Assembly: GCA_003513005.1 (NCBI GenBank)
Contig: DOTD01000004.1
Location: 1-37,325 of the forward strand
Length of the DNA stretch: 37,325 bases
From: Desulfotomaculum sp.
GTDB taxonomy: Bacteria; Bacillota; Desulfotomaculia; Desulfotomaculales; Nap2-2B
Reading direction: 5' to 3'
Shown here: positions 32,163 through 37,325 of the stretch, in pieces
Layout of the letters: the number at the start of each line of letters is the position of its first letter
How positions within the stretch are numbered: the first letter of the stretch is position 1
Notes under the pieces: generated by a model
Database searches by the model: none
What the model was told of the DNA's origin: nothing
Seen by the model: the letters and a program-made list of their open reading frames with translations, nothing else
Program-made: the position numbers and the translations under genes

Positions 32163-33494
32163 CTAAAACATTGTCAGATAGTTTTCAATTTCCCAGGAGT
32201 ATATTTGGGTGCGGTACGAATCCCACTCTTTCTTTTTGGCATCAATAAAACGCGTCAAAATATGATCACCCAGAGCATGCTTAATTATTTCATCTTTCTC
32301 GAGTTCCCAAAGCGCTTCCTCAAGACTTGCGGGCAGGCTGTCAATACCAAGCTCCCGCCTTCGTTCCGGCGTCAGTTCATAAATATTCATGTTGCACTGC
32401 GGCGATGGTTGAATTTGGTTCTCGATACCGTCGAGGCCGGCCGACAGGCAGGCGGCTATAGCCAGGTACGGGTTGCAGGAAGGATCCGGACTCCTGAACT
32501 CTATACGTGTTGAAAGTCCCCTCTTGGCAGGCACCCTAATCAGCGGACTTCTGTTGCGCTGTGCCCAGGAGATGTAGACAGGCGCTTCGTAACCCGGAAC
32601 CAGTCTCTTGTATGAGTTTACCGTTGGGCTTGCCACAGCGGCAATGGCTTTCGCGTGCCGCAGCAGTCCTCCGACATAATAGCGGGCAGAATCACTTAAA
32701 CCCTCCGGGTCACCCTGGTCAAAAAATATGTTATCGCCGTCTTTGAAGATAGACTGGTGCATATGCATCCCGCTTCCATTTATCCCGAATACCGGTTTGG
32801 GCATAAACGTGGCATGCAGGCCGTAGCGCTGTGCAATCGTACGCACTACAAATTTAAAGGTTACTATTTTATCTGCGGCATCCAGCGCATCTGAATACAT
32901 GAAGTCAATCTCGTGCTGCCCGGGAGCGACTTCATGATGAGAAGTCTCGATTTCAAAACCCATTTCCTCCAGAGTAAGAACCATTGAACGCCGGGCATTT
33001 TCACCAAGGTCCGCAGGGCTCATGTCAAAATATCCGGCACGGTCATGGGTCTTAAGAGTGGGATTGCCCTGATCATCCGTATAGAACAGGAAAAATTCGC
33101 ATTCCGGACCGACTTTCATCGTATAGCCGTTTTCACTTGCCCTGGCGATTGCTTTTCTTAACGCATTACGCGGGCAGCCCTCAAAAGGAGTTCCATCAGG
33201 CTGATAAACATCGCAGATCAACCGGGCAACTGCGCCATCTCTGGGTCTCCACGGAAAGATGGCAAAAGTGTTCGGATCCGGGCGCAGGTACATATCTGAT
33301 TCTTCGATACCAACAAAACCGTGAATTGATGAAGCGTCAAACATCAACTCTCCTTCCAGGGCTTTCTCAAACTGCTCAATGGGAATCGCCATATTCTTTA
33401 AAACTCCCAAGACGTCTGTAAACTGAAGACGGATAAATTTCACGCCCTGTTCCCTGGCCAGAGCCATGATATCACTTTTCTTTACAGAGTCCAT
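32163..33494 (-). CDS. glnA: Glutamine synthetase type I, copy next to the ANTAR regulator
   Basis: 443 residues, clearly a paralogue of the next glnA over its whole length: FIRLQFTDVLG, FDASSIHGF (where the other has FDGSSIEGF), VGPECEFFLF, HATFMPKP, NGSGMHMHQSI, NSYKRLVPGYEAPVYI and PDPSCNPYLAIAAC. The start is ATG 33494, with AAAGGA 8 bases upstream. The frame is open to 33554 only across a terminator hairpin, so that longer form is not real. No promoter is visible after the regulator gene, so both are probably on one transcript separated by an attenuator. Two copies may serve different nitrogen conditions, or one may have a regulatory role. Confidence 0.96.
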   Translation of the reverse strand: MDSVKKSDIMALAREQGVKFIRLQFTDVLGVLKNMAIPIEQFEKALEGELMFDASSIHGFVGIEESDMYLRPDPNTFAIFPWRPRDGAVARLICDVYQPDGTPFEGCPRNALRKAIARASENGYTMKVGPECEFFLFYTDDQGNPTLKTHDRAGYFDMSPADLGENARRSMVLTLEEMGFEIETSHHEVAPGQHEIDFMYSDALDAADKIVTFKFVVRTIAQRYGLHATFMPKPVFGINGSGMHMHQSIFKDGDNIFFDQGDPEGLSDSARYYVGGLLRHAKAIAAVASPTVNSYKRLVPGYEAPVYISWAQRNRSPLIRVPAKRGLSTRIEFRSPDPSCNPYLAIAACLSAGLDGIENQIQPSPQCNMNIYELTPERRRELGIDSLPASLEEALWELEKDEIIKHALGDHILTRFIDAKKKEWDSYRTQIYSWEIENYLTMF

Positions 33495-33523
33495 TCCAAT
33501 CATCCTTTCTTCATTTTTTCTTA

Positions 33524-33578
33524 AAAAATAAAAAAGCCTTTTTAAAAGGGCCATCCCTTTCTAAAGGCGCCGTTGCCT
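33524..33578 (-). promoter_or_regulatory. ANTAR-type attenuator between the regulator and the first glnA
   Basis: On the minus strand hairpin 1 is AGGC-AACGGC-GCCT (33578-33565), a hexaloop with A1 and G4. Four bases on, hairpin 2 is AAAGGG-ATGG-CCCTTT (33560-33545). The terminator GCCCTTTT...AAAAGGC (33551-33536) reuses the CCCTTT arm of hairpin 2 and is followed by TTTTTTATTTTTT. It lies 24 bases after the regulator stop. This is the clearest of the overlapping hairpin-terminator pairs. Confidence 0.8.
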
Positions 33579-33601
33579 CCTTTATGTAAAACCGTTATGG
33601 T

Positions 33602-34183
33602 TTATTTTCTCAGGTTCTGTGTAAGTATAATTGCTTCCGCCACCTGACGCATGGTGACACGGCTGTTCATACTCTGTTTCTGGATTCTTTTGAATGCTTC
33701 AGCTTCACTGATGTTCATGGTTTCCATTAAAATTCCCTTTGCCTGCTCGACAAGTTTGCGTGCCGTCAACACTTCTTCCATTTTTTTAATTTTATTTTCA
33801 AGAGAAATAATCTCCTGATAATTGGATATTGATATTTCAACGGCAGGCAACAGGTCAGCCTCTTCAACAGGTTTAACCAAAAAAGCGGATACACGGGCAG
33901 CTTTCGCTTTTTCCAGAAGAACCTGTGAGTGTGAACCGGCTAAAACAATAACCGGCGCGATCTTATCCTCATGCACGATTGTGGCTACTTCCAGGCCATC
34001 CATGCCGGTTAGTTCAGCGCCGATAACCAGGAGGTCAGGCTGCCTGCTCCTGACCAGTTTAATAGCGCTTACCCCGTCGCCTGCTTCGCCCACTATAGAG
34101 TAACCGAGTTTAATAAGCATCGTCTTGATGCTTTTCCTTAACGCCGGATCAGCGTCCACGATTACAATCCGGCTTTCTGCCAT
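33602..34183 (-). CDS. ANTAR-domain RNA-binding regulator with a degenerate receiver (NitR/AmiR-like)
   Basis: 193 residues. Residues 1-120 form a response-regulator receiver, but the phospho-acceptor position is G55 (LLVIGAELTGMDG), the acidic pair is broken to D10-A11-D12, and the conserved Thr/Ser region reads VLAGS. The Lys (VKPVEE) remains. Residues about 122-190 are a coiled linker and the ANTAR domain (KLVEQAKGILME, SEAEAFKRIQKQSM, TMRQVAEAII), which binds paired RNA hairpins and prevents termination. The start is ATG 34183 with GGGGAGG 5 bases upstream. Control by canonical phosphorylation looks impossible, so a small ligand or a partner protein is likelier. It leads the glnA-glnA-glt block. 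Confidence 0.92.
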   Translation of the reverse strand: MAESRIVIVDADPALRKSIKTMLIKLGYSIVGEAGDGVSAIKLVRSRQPDLLVIGAELTGMDGLEVATIVHEDKIAPVIVLAGSHSQVLLEKAKAARVSAFLVKPVEEADLLPAVEISISNYQEIISLENKIKKMEEVLTARKLVEQAKGILMETMNISEAEAFKRIQKQSMNSRVTMRQVAEAIILTQNLRK

Positions 34184-34229
34184 TGCTGCCTCCCCTCTCT
34201 TAACCAAATGAAAATGGAAATGGGGTAGT

Positions 34230-34302
34230 AAAAATGCCCTTTAAAACAGACTATACATGAGCTGTTCCAGGGCATCTTTGCCTTTTTTGTACTTCTTCGT
34301 AC
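34230..34302 (-). promoter_or_regulatory. ANTAR-type attenuator in the regulator's own leader
   Basis: On the minus strand hairpin 1 is GTAC-GAAGAA-GTAC (34302-34289, G at loop position 1, G at 4). Six A follow, then hairpin 2 GGC-AAAGAT-GCC (34282-34271, A1 and G4). The terminator arm ATGCCCT (34275-34269) overlaps hairpin 2 by five bases and pairs with AGGGCAT (34240-34234), helped by AACAG/CTGTT inside, then five T. This points to positive autoregulation by antitermination. Confidence 0.72.
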
Positions 34303-34325
34303 TGATTCAAACCAGTCACCCTCAC

Positions 34326-34354
34326 ATTATAACTTGTAACCATCAGTCAGGCAA
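34326..34354 (-). promoter_or_regulatory. Promoter of the ANTAR regulator
   Basis: On the minus strand TTGCCT (34354-34349), 17 bases, TATAAT (34331-34326). The start would be near 34318, about 16 bases before the first attenuator hairpin. Confidence 0.7.
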
Positions 34355-34426
34355 TATCCTCATTCAAAGTACGCCAATTTTTTTTAATAAACTAACGAAT
34401 CTTCCGTTCCGGGACTCATCGAACTA

Positions 34427-34516
34427 TTAAACCCAGCCTCGGGCTTTAACTGCATCGGCCACACGTGAAACAGAAATTACGTAAGCGGCCTGCCGCATGT
34501 TTATATTATAGGTAGT
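34427..34516 (-). pseudogene. C-terminal remnant of a glutamate dehydrogenase
   Basis: Minus-strand codons read TTYNINMRQAAYVIS followed by VSRVADAVKARGWV and a stop at 34427-34429. This is the highly conserved C-terminus of Glu/Leu/Phe/Val dehydrogenases (compare the family pattern MRxAAYxxAxxRVxxAMxxRGWV). Upstream of 34516 the similarity ends abruptly and no start exists, so only the last 29 codons remain. It sits next to the glutamine synthetase block, and a gdh gene once transcribed in the same direction was probably deleted here. It is not translated. Confidence 0.75.
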
Positions 34517-34569
34517 TATCAATGAAAAAGAAATGAATTTTATGGAAATGTCGAATTGAGGGAACTTTT

Positions 34570-34600
34570 TTCTTATTTTAGACGTCTATATAAATAAGAA
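34570..34600. promoter_or_regulatory. Large palindrome upstream of the amidase gene
   Basis: TTCTTATTT (34570-34578) and AAATAAGAA (34592-34600) are perfect inverted arms, and between them lies the 10-base palindrome TAGACGTCTA (34579-34588). It ends 45 bases before the amidase ATG and contains a TATATAAAT stretch that could serve as a -10. It may be an operator or a hairpin in the leader. Confidence 0.4.
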
Positions 34601-34644
34601 CTAAGAATTTCAATTTAGTGATTAATTGGAGCACATGTAACATT

Positions 34645-36354
34645 ATGTCAGCACGTATTCGCCTGGCTTTAAGGGTGATTTTTTTAGTTTTTGGGATGCT
34701 GCTGTTTTCCCAGTTTTGTTACGCCCAAACTGCTTCAGAACCGATTAAAGTCACGATCAATACCAAGCCTGTGTCTTTCGAAACATCCCCCGTCGTTGAA
34801 AACGGAAGAACCCTCGTCCCTTTAAGGTCTATTTCTGAGTCTCTCGGAGCTTCGGTAAAATGGGACAGCAAAAACAAGGCAATCACGCTGACCATGAGTT
34901 CCGACGTGATCAAGTTAACCATAGGCAAAACTAAGGCTTCAAAAAACGAGCTGACGCTTACCCTCGATTCTCCGGCCAAGATTATCGCAGGCAATACCAT
35001 GGTACCCCTTCGCTTCATTGGTGAAGCTTTCGGAGCCTATGTTCAATGGAACCCTGGTTCACGGACAATTGCCATTAATTATTTGAAGCCCCTGACAGCT
35101 CAAAGGGAACTGGTTGTTCAGGCAGACCAGTTAAACGTCAGGAGCGGCCCGGGCACTGACCATGAGACTTTAACGCAGGTAAGCAGAGGAATGCGGCTCC
35201 CTATCCTGGATACTTCAGCTGACTGGTACAAGGTTAAACTGCCGAGCGGCAAAACAGGATGGGTGGTGGCCTGGTACGTAAAAGAAGATGTTCAGTCTTC
35301 CGCCTCCGGTACGGATACAACAGGGACAAGCAGTCAAAATAATCCTTCCGGTGAAGAAAAAGATGAGCAGTCCGGTGGTAAAGGCAGCCTGAATTCCCCT
35401 GATAATGTTGCCCCGCCTTACAATCCTCCAGGCCAGCCGGCAACCTTACAGAATATAGATATTGATTCTGAAGATAAAAAGGTTAATATCGAAATCAGCT
35501 GCGACCGGCAGGTTACTTACAATATCTTTACACTCAGCAGCCCCGACCGGCTGATTATCGATTTAAACAATACTCAACCCGGCTCTGTAAACACCAGCCA
35601 GGACATTGATTCCAGTGTTACCGATAGGCTGCGGATCGGCTGGTTCAGCCGTGATCCGGACGTAACGCGCCTGGTCTTTGACCTGACCGCAGAGGCAGCT
35701 TACAAAGTACAGGCCGGCGAGGATCCAACGACCATTTCACTGGTTATTTTCGTGCCTGACATATACGGAGCGTTAAAAGGAGCGGTTATTGTCCTGGATC
35801 CCGGCCATGGTGGGGCTGAGCCCGGCGCTATTGGCAAAAACCTTGGCCTGTCTGAGAAATATGTCAATATGCAGGTTGCTGAATGCGCTGGTGAACTGCT
35901 GCGCAGTTACGGGGCCACGGTGCTTTATACACGCTACGGCGATCAGGGCCTGGGCCTTTACAGCCGCGCCGGAGCGGCAAATAATGCCGGAGCGGACGTT
36001 TTCGTCAGCATCCATATGAATGCCAACCTTAGTCCGAGCATGGGCGGGACAAGCACCTACTTTTCAAGCAACGCCCTAAACGGGCAAGACCGGCAGGTAA
36101 AAAGCTCTCAACTGGCTGATTATATTCAGAACTCGCTGGTGGCTAATCTGTGCCTGGAAGACAAGGGTGTCCGCCAGGCTGACTTTGTTGTCATAAGAGA
36201 GACAGTGATGCCGGCAGTCCTGGTAGAAGCTGCCTTTATATCTAACGCCCATGAAGAAAATCTGATGACCACGGACCAATTCCGTAATAACATTGCCCGT
36301 GCTCTGGTCAACGGCATCGGCATGTTCCTGGCCAGCCAAAACGCCATCGCCTGA
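34645..36354 (+). CDS. Secreted N-acetylmuramoyl-L-alanine amidase with stalk, SH3b and AMIN domains
   Basis: 569 residues. Signal peptide 1-27 (cleavage near CYAQ), copper-amine-oxidase-N-like stalk about 30-145 (LVPLRSISESLGASVKWD, MVPLRFIGEAFGAYVQW), SH3b domain about 155-213 (LNVRSGPGTDHE, WYKVKLPSGKTGWV), a Ser/Gly/Asn/Pro-rich linker, AMIN domain about 265-370, and Amidase_3 about 380-565. Zinc ligands are H388 (DPGHGG), E404 and H457 (SIHMN), and the catalytic Glu is E528 (LVEAAF). It cuts the amide bond between muramic acid and the stem peptide. The start at ATG 34645 is chosen for its signal peptide, but the ribosome site (GGAG) is 14 bases away. GTG 34618 has none. A role in spore or vegetative wall turnover is likely. 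Confidence 0.94.
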   Translation: MSARIRLALRVIFLVFGMLLFSQFCYAQTASEPIKVTINTKPVSFETSPVVENGRTLVPLRSISESLGASVKWDSKNKAITLTMSSDVIKLTIGKTKASKNELTLTLDSPAKIIAGNTMVPLRFIGEAFGAYVQWNPGSRTIAINYLKPLTAQRELVVQADQLNVRSGPGTDHETLTQVSRGMRLPILDTSADWYKVKLPSGKTGWVVAWYVKEDVQSSASGTDTTGTSSQNNPSGEEKDEQSGGKGSLNSPDNVAPPYNPPGQPATLQNIDIDSEDKKVNIEISCDRQVTYNIFTLSSPDRLIIDLNNTQPGSVNTSQDIDSSVTDRLRIGWFSRDPDVTRLVFDLTAEAAYKVQAGEDPTTISLVIFVPDIYGALKGAVIVLDPGHGGAEPGAIGKNLGLSEKYVNMQVAECAGELLRSYGATVLYTRYGDQGLGLYSRAGAANNAGADVFVSIHMNANLSPSMGGTSTYFSSNALNGQDRQVKSSQLADYIQNSLVANLCLEDKGVRQADFVVIRETVMPAVLVEAAFISNAHEENLMTTDQFRNNIARALVNGIGMFLASQNAIA

Positions 36355-36525
36355 CGAACAGGAAGAAAATATACAGAGTTCAATTAGGGTTCCGCCACTT
36401 GCGTGAATGCGGTGTTATATAATGGGTGACACCTTACGTTCTTTTTTGCCAAGTATAATATTGGTCTCCTCTAGACTTAACTCCTCTATGTCCCTTTTCC
36501 TTTACAGTTTCTAGATTTTCTTCTA

Positions 36526-36711
36526 TTACATTTCCATAACTTTGTATTCATTAGATTCCCAACATCCCTTGTATCTTTTTGCTTCAAGGTACTTCAATGC
36601 GCCACATTTATGTGTTTCTCCTGCTAGCAAGCGCCTCGAAGCTTCTTTACGAAAAGGACTATGGCCAGCTAAACAGTATTCTATCATTCTCATTAAGTAT
36701 TGGTAACGCAT
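36526..36711 (-). CDS. Small hypothetical protein
   Basis: A 61-residue product rich in charged and aromatic residues, with three Cys (C13, C36, C50) and a HSPFRKEASRRLLAG segment that looks more protein-like than a random frame. The ribosome site is weak (GGA just before the ATG). No family is recognised. The rest of the 36355-36763 gap shows nothing beyond AT-rich sequence and a short repeat GGTGT/ACACC near 36413-36435. Confidence 0.35.
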   Translation of the reverse strand: MRYQYLMRMIEYCLAGHSPFRKEASRRLLAGETHKCGALKYLEAKRYKGCWESNEYKVMEM

Positions 36712-36763
36712 TCCATATATATCCCATAGTATATACCAACAACTAGCAAAGGGGGTTTTTTAA

Positions 36764-36898
36764 ATGGGTTTCGGCTGTGGTACTGGTGTTGGCACTGGTT
36801 GCGGAAGCAGTTCGTTTATTATTTTCCTAATTCTCATTCTGTTAATTCTTGGTTCCTGCTACTTGCCCGGTTGCTTTGGAAGTTCAGCTAGTAGCTAA
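36764..36898 (+). CDS. 44-residue Gly/Cys-rich hydrophobic peptide (YjcZ-like in style)
   Basis: The product starts MGFGCGTGVGTGCGSSS, continues with a single membrane segment (FIIFLILILLILG) and ends CYLPGCFGSSASS, with four Cys in all. It has an excellent ribosome site (AAAGGGGG, 8 bases) and its own terminator 12 bases after the stop, so expression is likely. The Gly-rich head followed by a short hydrophobic helix recalls the small YjcZ/YczN-type sporulation peptides, although those lack this many Cys. A metal-binding or secreted-peptide role is possible. Confidence 0.65.
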   Translation: MGFGCGTGVGTGCGSSSFIIFLILILLILGSCYLPGCFGSSASS

Positions 36899-36910
36899 AA
36901 CCTCCTACCT

Positions 36911-36935
36911 AAAAAGGGCCGTAAAGGCTCTTTTT
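36911..36935 (+). terminator. Intrinsic terminator after the small peptide gene
   Basis: AAAAAGGGCC and GGCTCTTTTT form a 10-base stem (one G-T pair) around loop GTAAA, followed by ATTTA. It directly precedes the group II intron end. Confidence 0.85.
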
Positions 36936-36941
36936 ATTTAG

Positions 36942-37035
36942 GTGCGCCCGGCATGGTCGCAGTCTAATGGGTGAAAGTCCCTAGTGCGGGTTGATAGTGC
37001 CAAGCACATAGCTAAGGAGTCACGAGAAAATAACT
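36942..37035 (+). mobile_element. 5' fragment of a group II intron
   Basis: The sequence opens with GTGCGCCCGGCATGGTCGCA and goes on with GGGTGAAAGTCCC, the well-known 5' domain I of bacterial group II introns. It begins six bases after a terminator stem, the usual target of class C introns. No reverse transcriptase, domain V or 3' end is found, and after about 37035 the sequence becomes a transposase gene in the other direction, so the intron is truncated. The exact right border is uncertain. Confidence 0.7.
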
Positions 37036-37039
37036 TTTT

Positions 37040-37325
37040 TCAACTATGTGGCCGGATGACATAATTCCAATCACCATGAAAGTCCGAGCGCTCCAGTTGG
37101 ACAGCAGCCAGTTCGGTGTCTGATACCTTAATGCCGGCCGGGTACGGATTGGTGTCAAGTTGGCCCTGAACCTTTAGACCCGTAGTGGTTGTGGTGTTGG
37201 CGATGAGGTTGACGATGACCTCATGGCTCTCCAGCAGGCGGCCGCGCCAGTTCTGTGTGATGTGGGGGAAGAGCCGGGGCTCAATCTGGTTCCACTTGCT
37301 GGCGCCCGGAGGGAAGTGGCAGACG
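37040..37325 (-). CDS. ISAzo13-type transposase, C-terminal part (runs off the window)
   Basis: The minus strand is open from the window edge to TGA 37040-37042 and encodes about 94 residues: CHFPPGASKWNQIEPRLF, HITQNWRGRLLESHEVIVNL, NPYPAGIKVSDTELAAVQLE and FHGDWNYVIRP. These are the hallmarks of the C-terminus of ISAzo13-family DDE transposases (CHFPPGTSKWNKIEHRLF-like). The start is beyond the window. It follows the intron fragment with almost no spacer, which indicates insertion into the intron. Whether the gene is complete cannot be seen. Confidence 0.85.
   Translation of the reverse strand, partial: VCHFPPGASKWNQIEPRLFPHITQNWRGRLLESHEVIVNLIANTTTTTGLKVQGQLDTNPYPAGIKVSDTELAAVQLERSDFHGDWNYVIRPHS

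Noticed and set aside
33495..33554. N-terminal extension of the first glnA to 33554
   Set aside because: It would translate a terminator hairpin and T-run, lacks a ribosome site and has no counterpart in the other GlnA.
1..37325. CRISPR arrays, rRNA or tRNA genes
   Set aside because: No regularly spaced repeats, no rRNA-like stretch and no cloverleaf with a GTTCRAATC-type T-loop were noticed on either strand.

Overview
The window looks like a chromosomal segment of a spore-forming, anaerobic Firmicute of the Pelotomaculum/Desulfotomaculum (Peptococcaceae) type. This is inferred from gene content, not from a marker gene. The signs are a split ferredoxin-linked glutamate synthase, tandem type I glutamine synthetases with an ANTAR regulator, short-form ThiC, a Spo0F-like regulator, and three secreted proteins with copper-amine-oxidase-N-like stalk domains. 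Most genes lie on the minus strand in tightly packed operons.

Region by region (+ strand coordinates). 1-4140 is AT-rich and decaying: a frameshifted Cys-rich fragment, a HemW-like radical SAM gene with an in-frame TAA, a small membrane protein, an IS110-family element with a structured 5' non-coding end, and a secreted protein of unknown function. 4192-10327 (minus) is an efflux operon: MarR regulator, two HlyD-type adaptors, and a heterodimeric ABC exporter with complementary degenerate ATP sites. 10576-11349 is a secreted stalk-domain protein broken by a TGA just after its signal peptide. 11668-12576 is a TIGR01777 SDR protein. 12577-17646 (minus) is thiE(ThiD2 fusion)-thiC-thiL-tsaE-tsaB-rimI, preceded by a four-segment attenuator-like leader. 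17812-18237 is a Spo0F-like receiver without a standard start codon. 18347-23826 (minus) is GT4 glycosyltransferase, GH65 phosphorylase, beta-phosphoglucomutase-like HAD, ilvN and a class I glutamine amidotransferase-like hydrolase. 23932-25026 is an acidic secreted protein with a duplicated domain.

25178-34516 (minus) is a nitrogen-assimilation block: ANTAR regulator, glnA, glnA, polyferredoxin, FAD/NAD(P) oxidoreductase, and glutamate synthase in three pieces (GATase, FMN, GXGXG). The last 29 codons of a glutamate dehydrogenase survive just upstream. The most striking signal is in the non-coding leaders. The regulator's own leader, the regulator-glnA spacer and the second glnA leader each hold two small hairpins, at least one with an A1/G4 loop, followed by an intrinsic terminator whose 5' arm overlaps the second hairpin. 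This is the layout of ANTAR antitermination. The glt leader has a weaker version. The regulator lacks the phospho-acceptor Asp. The inferred circuit is one ANTAR protein controlling itself, both glutamine synthetases and perhaps glutamate synthase by RNA binding.

34645-37325 holds a multidomain cell-wall amidase, a possible small gene, a 44-residue Gly/Cys-rich hydrophobic peptide, its terminator, the 5' end of a group II intron placed right after that terminator, and the C-terminal part of an ISAzo13-type transposase that apparently cuts the intron.
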